Positions 7,448 to 14,736 of a stretch of DNA of 20,582 nucleotides are shown here, in pieces. The translations under genes were made by a program, and so were the position numbers. The DNA lies in assembly GCA_015063335.1 (NCBI GenBank), contig SVUH01000027.1, positions 1 to 20,582 on the forward strand, written 5' to 3'. The notes beneath the pieces were generated by a model. That model searched no databases. It was not told the origin of the DNA and saw only the letters and a program-made list of their open reading frames with translations. Each line of letters starts with the position of its first letter. The stretch's first letter is position 1. The stretch is from Oscillospiraceae bacterium. Its GTDB lineage: Bacteria; Bacillota_A; Clostridia; Oscillospirales; CAG-272.

Positions 7448-8527
7448 ATGAAGCATTTAACAAGACTTTTTATTTTTCTTCTCATCGTCGCGCTATTGAT
7501 TCCTTCCGCCACGGCGTGCGGAAATAAAAAATCGGCAGACGTGCATGTGTTCTATTACACCTACAGCGACACCTATATCTCAACGGTGCGCTCCGCTCTT
7601 GATAAGGCGCTCTCGAACGCGGGTATAAGCTATCAGGATCATGACTCGAACAACAACCAGACTACGCAGACTGAGCAGGTACAGACCGCTATCACCAAGG
7701 GAGCTAAGCTCCTCGTAGTAAATATAGTAACTACCGGCTCTGACGACGCCGCAAGCGGTATCGTCGCGCTTGCAAAGGACGCGGGAATCCCCGTAATTTT
7801 CTTCAACCGAGAGGTTTCCGACTCGGTAGTAAAAAGCTACGACAAGTGCGCGTTTATAGGAACCGACGCAACAGAGTCGGGCAAGCTTCAGGGAGATATG
7901 ATAGGCGACTACGTGGTAAAGAATTTCGACAAGGTAGACCTCAACCGTGACGGTCAGATATCGTACGTTCTTTTCATGGGAGAAAAGGGCAACAACGAGG
8001 CAATCTACAGAACCCGCTATTCGGTAGAGAACGCCAACAAGAAGCTCAAGGCTGCGGGCAAGAAGGAGCTTAAATTCTATGACCCGTCGAATCCCGATAA
8101 ATACCTGCTCGACCGAGACGGAAAGTGGTCGGCTCAGGCGGCAAACGAGTATATGACAACACTGCTGTCGTCACACAGCACAGCGAATAAGAATATGGTG
8201 GAGCTGATAATCTGCAATAACGACGGAATGGCAGAAGGTGCGATATCCGCATTGAACGGAGCAGGCTATAATACGGGCAAGTCGGGCAGCGTAACGATAC
8301 CCGTTTTTGGAGTCGACGCTACAAGCGCGGCAAAGGAGCTTATCAGAGCAGGCAAGATGGCAGGAACAATAAAGCAAGACGCAGAGGGAATGGCGCAGGC
8401 TATCCTCAAGAGCGTAAATAACGGCGTGAACGGCAAAGCTCTTTTTGACGGAATGACCGATTATAATATCGACGAAAACGTCGCAAAGCTCCGTATTCCG
8501 TATGCGGTGTATTTGGGAGAGGAATAA
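7448..8527 (+). CDS. mglB: Galactose/glucose-type sugar-binding lipoprotein of an ABC importer (MglB-like)
   Basis: This encodes 359 aa. AAGGAGA sits 7 nt before the ATG. The N-terminus is a hydrophobic signal ending in a lipobox-like SATA-Cys24, so the protein is probably lipid-anchored outside the membrane. The rest is a type I periplasmic-binding-protein fold. MglB hallmarks are visible: SDTYIS near 40-45 (sugar-stacking region), FFNRE (118-122), the calcium loop DLNRDGQI (164-171) followed by VLFMGEKG, Arg188, Trp227, CNNDGMAEGA (256-265) and VFGVDA (286-291). Positions equivalent, from memory, to the E. coli sugar-contact His and Asp before Arg188 read Asn and Glu, and the late Asn is Gln310. 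Specificity may therefore differ from D-galactose/D-glucose. First gene of the mglBAC cluster, followed by an unusually long 309-nt gap before mglA. Confidence 0.9.
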   Translation: MKHLTRLFIFLLIVALLIPSATACGNKKSADVHVFYYTYSDTYISTVRSALDKALSNAGISYQDHDSNNNQTTQTEQVQTAITKGAKLLVVNIVTTGSDDAASGIVALAKDAGIPVIFFNREVSDSVVKSYDKCAFIGTDATESGKLQGDMIGDYVVKNFDKVDLNRDGQISYVLFMGEKGNNEAIYRTRYSVENANKKLKAAGKKELKFYDPSNPDKYLLDRDGKWSAQAANEYMTTLLSSHSTANKNMVELIICNNDGMAEGAISALNGAGYNTGKSGSVTIPVFGVDATSAAKELIRAGKMAGTIKQDAEGMAQAILKSVNNGVNGKALFDGMTDYNIDENVAKLRIPYAVYLGEE

Positions 8528-8552
8528 AATTAGCTTAAAATTAGGAATTTTT

Positions 8553-8588
8553 CCGCTTTCTTGAAAGAAAGCTTGGCAAAGAACTTCC
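8553..8588 (-). repeat. GRAAGTT-led palindrome 3' of mglB (inverted)
   Basis: In minus orientation the leader GGAAGTTCTTTGCCAA precedes GCTTTCTT/AAGAAAGC (stem at 8555-8572, GA/TC centre). It is the same design as 2267-2303 and 8771-8815 but with other stem bases. Confidence 0.55.
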
Positions 8589-8614
8589 TGCAGGGTAGGA
8601 TTAAACTGTAAGGG

Positions 8615-8642
8615 GACTTTCGATTCTCTACGGCAGAAAGTC
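8615..8642. repeat. Hairpin in the mglB–mglA gap
   Basis: GACTTTC (8615-8621) pairs with GAAAGTC (8636-8642) around a 14-nt loop. On the minus strand the loop contains CCGTAGAGA, similar to the loops of the terminator-like hairpins at 5955-5986 and 8655-8688. Confidence 0.45.
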
Positions 8643-8654
8643 TCTCGCGAGGTA

Positions 8655-8688
8655 GAAACTCGCCGGACTCTACGCCCCGACGAGTTTC
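8655..8688 (+). terminator. Terminator/attenuator-like hairpin between mglB and mglA
   Basis: GAAACTCGCCGG (8655-8666) pairs with CCGACGAGTTTC (8677-8688) with one C-A mismatch on the plus strand (G-U on the minus strand) and a 10-nt loop, followed by TCAATTTATTTT. Its place after mglB would let the binding protein be made in excess over the transporter, a common pattern for such operons; this is inference. Confidence 0.5.
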
Positions 8689-8770
8689 TCAATTTATTTT
8701 AAAATACAGCGCATCAACAAAACTTCCGTAGAAAGCAAAAACTTCCCGTACAGTTTTATTATTTCCTCTT

Positions 8771-8815
8771 GAAAGTTCTTTTGGTTCTTTTCTTTCAAGA
8801 AAAGAACCAAAGAAC
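8771..8815 (+). repeat. Long palindrome just upstream of mglA
   Basis: TTGGTTCTTTTCTT (8781-8794) pairs perfectly with AAGAAAAGAACCAA (8797-8810). The pairing extends by GTTCT/AGAAC (8775-8779, 8811-8815) past one bulge, giving about 19 bp. The ATG of mglA follows 22 nt later. It has no T-run and no obvious terminator function; it could affect mRNA stability or mglA translation. Confidence 0.6.
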
Positions 8816-8836
8816 AAAAAACAAAAAAGGTGAACT

Positions 8837-10339
8837 ATGAAAGAAAATATTTTACTTCAAATGAAAAACATATCGAAAAGCTTTCCGAGTGTGAAGGCTC
8901 TCGACAACGTATCCCTCAACGTGCGCAGCGGTACTGTTCACGCGCTTATGGGAGAAAACGGAGCGGGCAAATCCACTCTCATGAAATGCCTTTTCGGCAT
9001 CTATTCTATCGACAGCGGAGAAATTCTGCTCGACGGAAAGCCCGTTTCATTCAAAAATCCCAAGGAAGCGCTCGAATCGGGTGTCGCTATGGTGCATCAG
9101 GAGCTTAATCAAGCCCTCAAACGAAGCGTATCGGACAACCTATGGCTCGGCAGATATCCCACCGCCGCGGGTTTTATCACGCTTGAAGGCAAAATGCGCT
9201 CAAAAACAAAGGAAATATTCGCGTCTCTGGGCATCGACGACGTCGAGCCGGACAGAATTATGAGCACGATGTCGGTCTCCGAGCGACAGATGGTCGAAAT
9301 AGCAAAGGCGGTATCGTACAACGCAAAAATAATCGTGCTTGACGAGCCCACATCCTCTCTGAACGAGCGCGAAGTCGAGCATCTTTTCCGCATAATCGAC
9401 AAGCTAAAGGCGGGGGGCTGCGGCATAATCTATATCTCGCACAAGATGGAAGAAATTCTGAGGATTTCCGACGACGTCACGGTAATGCGAGACGGCAAGC
9501 TCATCGCCACCGAGCCCGCAAGCGAGATGACGATGGACAAGATTATCCGCCTCATGGTCGGCAGAGAGCTGACCGAGCGCTTCCCTCAAAAGACAAACAA
9601 GGTCGGCAAGACAGCGCTGGAAGTCAAAAATCTTTCCTCGCGATATTCGGGACTGAAGGACGTATCCTTCGAGGTAAAGCAGGGCGAGATTCTCGGCGTA
9701 GCGGGACTTGGCGGCGCGGGACGAACCGAGCTTCTTGAATGTATATTCGGTCTTTCCGAGCGCTCGGGCGGCACGCTCACACTGCACGGCAAGGAGATAT
9801 CCAACAAAACTCCGCGCGACGCAAAGCGGAACGGGTTTGCGCTGCTCACAGAGGAAAGACGGGCAACGGGCATATTCGGAATACTTGATATAACCGAAAA
9901 CACAGTCATTTCGGGACTAAATAAATATCGCTTCGCGGGACTCTTCCTGAATGAGAGGAAAATGAAAAAGGACACCGCATGGTCGATAAAATCAATGCGC
10001 ATCAAAACTCCGTCAAAGAAAACGAAAATACGCACACTTTCGGGCGGAAATCAGCAAAAGGTAATCCTCGGAAGATGGCTGCTCACCGACCCCGAGGTGC
10101 TGCTGCTCGATGAGCCGACGCGAGGAATCGACGTAGGCGCGAAATATGAGATTTATCAGCTTATGATAGAGCTAGCATCAAGAGGAAAATGCATTATGAT
10201 GGTCTCGAGCGAAATGCCCGAGCTGCTTGGAGTATGTGACAGAATAATCGTTATGTCAGGCGGTCGGCTCGCGGGCGAGCTTGATGTTGCAGAGGCAACG
10301 CAGGAAAAGATAATGGCTCTTGCGGCAAAATACGTTTAA
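8837..10339 (+). CDS. mglA: Sugar ABC transporter ATP-binding protein with two nucleotide-binding domains (MglA-like)
   Basis: This encodes 500 aa, the normal size for the CUT2 (ribose/galactose/xylose) ATPases. The first ABC domain has Walker [10 protein letters not shown] (39-47), Q-loop VHQE, a non-canonical signature MSVSERQ, Walker [11 protein letters not shown] and the H-loop ISHKME. The second has a degenerate Walker A (GLGGAGRTE), an intact LSGGNQQK signature, Walker [11 protein letters not shown] and SSEMPE in place of the H-loop histidine, which is the usual asymmetry of this family. It powers import through MglC from the inner membrane face. The start ATG 8837 is preceded by AAAAAGG. 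It ends 19 nt before mglC, so the two are co-transcribed. Confidence 0.95.
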   Translation: MKENILLQMKNISKSFPSVKALDNVSLNVRSGTVHALMGENGAGKSTLMKCLFGIYSIDSGEILLDGKPVSFKNPKEALESGVAMVHQELNQALKRSVSDNLWLGRYPTAAGFITLEGKMRSKTKEIFASLGIDDVEPDRIMSTMSVSERQMVEIAKAVSYNAKIIVLDEPTSSLNEREVEHLFRIIDKLKAGGCGIIYISHKMEEILRISDDVTVMRDGKLIATEPASEMTMDKIIRLMVGRELTERFPQKTNKVGKTALEVKNLSSRYSGLKDVSFEVKQGEILGVAGLGGAGRTELLECIFGLSERSGGTLTLHGKEISNKTPRDAKRNGFALLTEERRATGIFGILDITENTVISGLNKYRFAGLFLNERKMKKDTAWSIKSMRIKTPSKKTKIRTLSGGNQQKVILGRWLLTDPEVLLLDEPTRGIDVGAKYEIYQLMIELASRGKCIMMVSSEMPELLGVCDRIIVMSGGRLAGELDVAEATQEKIMALAAKYV

Positions 10340-10358
10340 ATCAAAGGAGACACAACCA

Positions 10359-11444
10359 ATGAGCATAAAATCGGGTATTCAGAATATGAACCCTAAAAAC
10401 AAATTTATGGTATTCAAGCAAAAGCCGCCCGAGAAAAAAAGACAGGCGGTCAAGGAATTTTTTATAAATAATCTTCTGTATATATTGCTTATCGCGGCTA
10501 TCGTCGGTATTCAGATATACGACCCACGCTTTCTGTCTTTGTCATCAATAGTCAATATTATTTCCCTTTCAGCCGCAAATCTGCCGATAGCTCTCGGTAT
10601 CGCGGGCTGTATAATTCTCACGGGTACAGACCTCTCGGCAGGCCGTATCGTCGGTCTTACCGCCTGCGTTGCCGCTTCTCTGCTTCAGGCGAGCGGATAC
10701 GCAAGCAAAATGTTCCCGAATCTGCCCACACTACCGCTTTTTCTCGTGTTCTTCATCGTAATTGCCATAGGTGCTCTCGTCGGATTTATCAACGGCTTCT
10801 GCACAGCAAAATTCAAGCTCCATCCCTTTATCGTAACGCTTGCCACGCAGCTTATAACGTACGGAATTCTGCTCGTATATCTCATGCAGGGCACGAACAA
10901 CGGTCAGTCAATTTCGGGACTTGACCCCGGATACAGTAAATTCATAACGGGAAATATGCTCAAAATCGGCGGCGTTGCAATACCAAACTATATTTTCTAC
11001 GCACTCGCTATCACCGTCATTATGTGGTTTATCTGGAATAAAACAGCCTTCGGCAAGAACATGTTTGCCGTCGGCTCAAACCCCGAAGCGGCTAACGTAT
11101 CGGGAGTTTCGGTCTCGAAAACAATAATCTGGGTGTTCGTGCTCGCGGGTATTATGTACGGTATTACGGGATTTATCGAGTCCGCGCGAATCGGCTCAAA
11201 CAGCGCGGCTACAGGACTGAACTATGAGCTTGATGCCATCGCTGCGTGCGTTATCGGCGGCGTATCCTTTGTCGGCGGTATCGGTAAGATTCGCGGAGTC
11301 ATCATGGGCGTCGTCCTGCTCCGTATCATATTCGTCGGACTTACCTTCCTCGGTATCGACTCGAATATGCAGTACGTCATTAAAGGCCTTATCATCCTCG
11401 TCGCCTGCGCTATTGATATGAGAAAGTATTTGGTTAGGAAGTGA
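10359..11444 (+). CDS. mglC: Sugar ABC transporter permease (MglC-like, CUT2 family)
   Basis: This encodes 361 aa from ATG 10359, chosen because AAAGGAGA (10344-10351) lies 7 nt upstream; the longer in-frame TTG start at 10320 lies inside mglA. A polar N-terminal stretch of about 30 residues is followed by multiple hydrophobic segments, about 8-10 membrane spans. The family signature ILTGTDLSAGRIVGL is present after the second span, and FVGGIGKIRG lies near the C-terminus. The permease forms the channel for the MglB-delivered sugar. Last gene of mglBAC; a multi-hairpin element starts 25 nt after its stop. Confidence 0.94.
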   Translation: MSIKSGIQNMNPKNKFMVFKQKPPEKKRQAVKEFFINNLLYILLIAAIVGIQIYDPRFLSLSSIVNIISLSAANLPIALGIAGCIILTGTDLSAGRIVGLTACVAASLLQASGYASKMFPNLPTLPLFLVFFIVIAIGALVGFINGFCTAKFKLHPFIVTLATQLITYGILLVYLMQGTNNGQSISGLDPGYSKFITGNMLKIGGVAIPNYIFYALAITVIMWFIWNKTAFGKNMFAVGSNPEAANVSGVSVSKTIIWVFVLAGIMYGITGFIESARIGSNSAATGLNYELDAIAACVIGGVSFVGGIGKIRGVIMGVVLLRIIFVGLTFLGIDSNMQYVIKGLIILVACAIDMRKYLVRK

Positions 11445-11468
11445 CGAGTTGTTCGCACTCGCCAATTT

Positions 11469-11625
11469 TGAAAGTTTTCGTCCACCTTTTTCAAAAGGTG
11501 GCGAGGTCAAGGGCGAGGAGCCCTTGGCGCTCTCCGCAGAGAGCGAAACACCCTTATGCTTCAAATAGCGCAGGAAGGGTGAATTTGCGAAGCAAAGAGG
11601 GAAACCCTCGCCGGGGGTTTCCCTT
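11469..11625 (+). repeat. Multi-hairpin 3' element, copy A
   Basis: In plus orientation, from 25 nt after the mglC stop: leader GAAAGTTTT; stem CCACCTTTT/AAAAGGTGG (11482-11501); CAAGGGC/GCCCTTG (11508-11526); CGCTCTC-cgca-GAGAGCG (11528-11545); a weaker central fold holding CACCCTT/AAGGGTG; TTTGC-gaa-GCAAA (11584-11596); GGGAAACCC-tcgccgg-GGGTTTCCC (11599-11623). The order, spacing and loops match copies B and C after reverse complementation, while the stems differ by paired changes. With copy B it fills the 403-nt gap 11445-11847, which has no gene. Confidence 0.8.
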
Positions 11626-11649
11626 GTTTTTTAAGTTAGTTTATGTTAA

Positions 11650-11821
11650 AAAGAGGAGAACCCCCGACGAGGGTTCTCCTCTTTCTCTCGCTGTGCGAGA
11701 GAAATTCACCTCTCCTGCGTTTATTGAAGCGTAGGGGAGTTTCGTCCGTTGCGACGGACGACCGCCCTCTCGCGGGCGGCTCGCGACAAGCCTTTGAAAA
11801 GGCTTGAGCGAAACTTTTATG
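11650..11821 (-). repeat. Multi-hairpin 3' element, copy B
   Basis: Inverted against copy A and joined to it end to end. Plus-strand coordinates: AAGAGGAGAACCC-ccgacga-GGGTTCTCCTCTT (11651-11683); TCTCTCGC-tgt-GCGAGAGA (11684-11702); central segment with CTCCTGCG and TTATTGA; CGTCCGT-tgcg-ACGGACG (11743-11760); CCGCCC/GGGCGG (11762-11779); AAGCCTTT-ga-AAAGGCTT (11788-11805). Read on the minus strand it begins 27 nt after the stop of the gene ending at 11848, in that gene's orientation. Confidence 0.8.
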
Positions 11822-11847
11822 CTTGGGCGAGTGCGAACATCGCGTCC

Positions 11848-12444
11848 TTAATACTGCGCTCTCGGTCCGCCGATATATTTAGGGCGGGTGCGAGCAGAGA
11901 TTATATTTGCTTCGCCTATTTTCGAAAGCGAAAGTCTTACGGGCACAGCCACCGCGCGCAGATGCATACCCACGAGTGTTCCGCCGATATCAAGTCCCGC
12001 GTGTGCCCTTATTGCCTCAACCGCTACGGGTGCGTCAAACGACTCAAACGCCACCGTAGCAAACGAGCCGCCCGCCTTGGGAATGGGACGCACGCACACC
12101 GCGTCAAATCCGTACCGCTCTGCACACTCAGCTTCAACTATAAGTGCGCGATTAAGATGCTCACAGCATTGAGCCGCAAGGAAAATTCCTCTCTCGCGAG
12201 CAACCGAATATATCCCCTCGAACACAGCCTTTGCCGCCTCGGGAACAGATGCCTTACCGATAGTTCTGCCTATGACCTCGGACGTGGAGCAACCTACCAC
12301 GAGTATCTGCCCCGCCTTAAGCTCTGCCGCGTCAAGCAGTTCACGCGCCACTATCTCTGCCTGCTCACGAAGACCTGTGAGCAGCTCTTGTGCGTCACCC
12401 TCAAAGGACAGCGTTCCGTCCGAGTTGGTTTTTAATTCTTTCAT
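11848..12444 (-). CDS. ywlG: YwlG/DUF436 family protein (TIGR01440-like)
   Basis: This encodes 198 aa, slightly longer than the usual 180 or so. Recognised by the family blocks VGCSTSEVIGRTIGKAS, AAQCCEHLNRALIVE, DIGGTLVGMHLRAVAVPVR and the C-terminal ARTRPKYIGG. This is a conserved Bacillota cytoplasmic protein whose biochemical function is not established. Its cysteine-rich CSTSE and QCCEH motifs could form a metal or active site, which is inference. ATG 12444 follows AGAGGAT with 5-6 nt spacing. It stands alone between multi-hairpin copies B (3' side) and C (5' side). No clean promoter is visible in the 32 nt between copy C and the start, so transcription must begin at a weak site or within the element. 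Confidence 0.88.
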   Translation of the reverse strand: MKELKTNSDGTLSFEGDAQELLTGLREQAEIVARELLDAAELKAGQILVVGCSTSEVIGRTIGKASVPEAAKAVFEGIYSVARERGIFLAAQCCEHLNRALIVEAECAERYGFDAVCVRPIPKAGGSFATVAFESFDAPVAVEAIRAHAGLDIGGTLVGMHLRAVAVPVRLSLSKIGEANIISARTRPKYIGGPRAQY

Positions 12445-12476
12445 AGTTATCCTCTATAATTAGTTTGTATTTAGTA

Positions 12477-12639
12477 AGGGGAACCCCCGGCGAGGGTTCC
12501 CCTATTCGCTTCGCGAATTTACCCCTCCTGCGCTTATTGACGCGTTAAGGAATTTCGCTCTCTGCGGAGAGCGACAAAGGGGTAGTTACCCCTTGACCCC
12601 ACTCGCTTTTTTGAAAAAAAGCGAGGCAAAAAACTTTCC
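12477..12639 (-). repeat. Multi-hairpin 3' element, copy C
   Basis: Plus-strand coordinates: AGGGGAACCC-ccggcga-GGGTTCCCCT (12477-12503); ATTCGC-ttc-GCGAAT (12504-12518); central segment CTCCTGCGCTTATTGACGCG; CGCTCTC-tgcg-GAGAGCG (12556-12573); AAGGGG-tagtta-CCCCTT (12577-12594); CTCGCTTTTTT-ga-AAAAAAGCGAG (12602-12625); tail AAAAAACTTTCC. On the minus strand it follows ispH-S1 and its terminator in the gene's orientation. It is paralogous to copies A and B and to the partial copy at 5861-5920. Confidence 0.8.
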
Positions 12640-12666
12640 AACTTGGTTCGTGCGTAACTCAAAAAC

Positions 12667-12690
12667 AAGGGTTGCCGTTTGGCAACCCTT
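12667..12690 (-). terminator. Rho-independent terminator of thiI–ispH/rpsA
   Basis: AAGGGTTGCC (12667-12676) pairs with GGCAACCCTT (12681-12690) around a 4-nt loop. On the minus strand it is followed by GTTTTTG. It lies 7 nt after the stop of the gene ending at 12698. Confidence 0.88.
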
Positions 12691-12697
12691 TGATTTT

Positions 12698-14734
12698 TTA
12701 TTCAGCCTCTACAGCCTCTGCTGCTTCCTCAGTTGCCTCTACGTAATCCTCAGGCATTGCCTCAGCCTCTGCCTGCGCCTCGTCGAGAAGCGCTCTGATA
12801 GAAAGGCTTATCTTCTGATTTTCCTCGTCAATGGCGATGATCTTCGCGTCAACTACCTGACCAAGCTCAAGAACATCAGCGGGCTTGCCGATCTTCTCCT
12901 GAGCAATCTGGGAAATGTGGATAAGTCCGTCAACACCGTCGCAAACCTCTGCGAATGCACCGAAGGGCATAAGGCTTACAATCTTAACAGATGCAACGTC
13001 GCCTACTGCGTAGTTGTTCATAAAGATGTACCAAGGATTGGTGTCGTCGGTCTTGTAGCCGAGAGAGATTCTCTTCTTCTCAGCGTCAAAGCTCTTAACG
13101 AATACGGTGATCTCCTGACCAACGGAAAGAACTGCTGCGGGAGTTGCGATAGGCTTCCACGAAAGCTCGGTCTTATGTACCATTCCGTCTACTCCGCCAA
13201 GGTCTACGAATGCGCCGTAAGCAGTCATGCTCTTAACAACACCGGTGTATACCTTGCCCTCCTCGATAGAAGCCCAGAAAGCTTCCTCTGCCTGACGGCG
13301 GAGCTCTCTTGCTACCAAACGGATAGAGCCGATAGCTCTGTTACCCTTAACCTCGATTATCTTAATGTCAACCTGAGTTCCCTTAAGAGTTGCAAGATCT
13401 CCGTCCTTCGGAACACCTGTCTGCGATGCGGGAACGAACACTCTTACGCCGTCAACGAAAACGGTAACACCGCCCTTGACAACGTCAACTACCTTACCCG
13501 AAACGATGTCACCCGTCTCGGCTGCGTTTGCGATCTTCTGCCAGTTCTTTGTAGAGTCAACAGCCTTCTTGGAAAGCTCTGCGATACCTTCGATATCGCT
13601 TACTCTGAACACGCGAGCCTCAACGGCATCGCCCTTCTTATAAAGCTCGGTAAGCTTTACAGAGGGATCGTCAGTCACCTGATCGGCTCTGATAACACCC
13701 GTTACCTGAGCACCCAAGTCGAGCTGGATCTCCGCGTCGGTTACGGATGTAACTATACCCGTAACAATGTCTCCTTTATCTAAAGTTTTGAAAGATTCTG
13801 CGAGCATTGCTTCAAAATTTTCATTCATTTCGCTCATTTTGTCATGTACCTCCTGAATTACACCTAACGGGGTTGACGCCCCCGCGGCAATACCCACTTT
13901 CGCGTGGGTGTGCGTTATTAATTGGTTAACCGCAAGCTCGTCTGCTCTTTCAATCCAGACGGTCTGCGGGCAACTTTCCTTGCAAACGGCGTACAGCTTC
14001 GCCGTATTGGAGCTCTCCTTGCCGCCTATGACAACCATGGCGTCACACTCCCCTGCGAGCGCTTCGGCTTCCTTCTGCCTCGCGTCCGTAACATTACATA
14101 TTGTATCAAAAATTAATGGATTTGTACATACTTTTTTTAAAATTTTCTGTGTTTTTTCCCATTCCACCAATTTTTGAGTCGTTTGAGCCGCCAAAACAGG
14201 CTGTTTATTGTTTATTTTGACGAGCAATCCCTCTCCAAATGCCTTCTCTAATTCATCTGCGCTCGAAAAGGTAACCTTTTCGTAATCAAAATAGCTCATT
14301 ATTCCAACGACCTCAGGGTGTGTCGCTCCGCCAAGCAGCAGAAAGATATTCTCGGACGCCGAATGTCTCTGCGCTATTTTGTGTATTTTTTTGACATACG
14401 GACAGGTGCAATCCTCATATCTGAAGCTCGGATTTTTCTCTGCCAGCAAGCGCAATATCTCCTCGTCAGCCTTGGGTATACCGTGCGCACGTATAAACAC
14501 CGTTACGGGTGAGCTCTCGCTCGCGCTCTCGGCTAACTGTCTGACCTCGCCGATATCGGTAACCTCAACTCCCTGCTCCCGCAGCATCTGATTATAAGTC
14601 TCGTTATGGATAAGCGCACCCAGAGTGTATATCCTCTCCCCTGCTCTACGCTCGGCAATAGCCCTCTCGAGACTGTCCGTCGCGCGCTTCACTCCAAAGC
14701 AGAAGCCCGCGTTTTTTGCAACTACTATATCCAT
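12698..14734 (-). CDS. ispH: IspH (HMB-PP reductase) fused to ribosomal protein S1 domains
   Basis: This encodes 678 aa. Residues 1 to about 290 are IspH, the last step of the MEP isoprenoid pathway (HMB-PP to IPP/DMAPP). The three [4Fe-4S] cysteines are C12 (GFCFGVKRA), C111 (DCTCPYV) and C213 (TICNVT). Substrate residues are present as H43 (IHNET), H84 (RAHG), H139/E141 (ATHPEVVG), QTTQ (184-187) and ESSNT (240-244). Residues from about 321 carry four S1 RNA-binding repeats (roughly 321-388, 407-477, 491-560, 576-650), then an acidic tail. S1 repeats 3 and 4 are the most typical (YGAFVDLGGVDGMVH, FGAFAEVCDGVDGLIH). The IspH-RpsA fusion is well known in Clostridia. ATG 14734 lies 2 nt after the thiI stop; a TTG at 14740 that overlaps it is a less likely start. 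Translation is probably coupled to thiI. Confidence 0.95.
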   Translation of the reverse strand: MDIVVAKNAGFCFGVKRATDSLERAIAERRAGERIYTLGALIHNETYNQMLREQGVEVTDIGEVRQLAESASESSPVTVFIRAHGIPKADEEILRLLAEKNPSFRYEDCTCPYVKKIHKIAQRHSASENIFLLLGGATHPEVVGIMSYFDYEKVTFSSADELEKAFGEGLLVKINNKQPVLAAQTTQKLVEWEKTQKILKKVCTNPLIFDTICNVTDARQKEAEALAGECDAMVVIGGKESSNTAKLYAVCKESCPQTVWIERADELAVNQLITHTHAKVGIAAGASTPLGVIQEVHDKMSEMNENFEAMLAESFKTLDKGDIVTGIVTSVTDAEIQLDLGAQVTGVIRADQVTDDPSVKLTELYKKGDAVEARVFRVSDIEGIAELSKKAVDSTKNWQKIANAAETGDIVSGKVVDVVKGGVTVFVDGVRVFVPASQTGVPKDGDLATLKGTQVDIKIIEVKGNRAIGSIRLVARELRRQAEEAFWASIEEGKVYTGVVKSMTAYGAFVDLGGVDGMVHKTELSWKPIATPAAVLSVGQEITVFVKSFDAEKKRISLGYKTDDTNPWYIFMNNYAVGDVASVKIVSLMPFGAFAEVCDGVDGLIHISQIAQEKIGKPADVLELGQVVDAKIIAIDEENQKISLSIRALLDEAQAEAEAMPEDYVEATEEAAEAVEAE

Positions 14735-14736
14735 TA

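Noticed and set aside
11469..11821. Possible insertion sequence flanked by inverted repeats (copies A and B)
   Set aside because: There is no transposase and no spacer beyond about 25 nt between the copies. They are two abutting inverted elements that each follow a different gene, not ends of one transposon.
12593..13783. 396-codon plus-strand open frame antisense to ispH-S1
   Set aside because: It begins inside the repeat element, has no recognisable domain, and lies opposite well-conserved S1 repeats.
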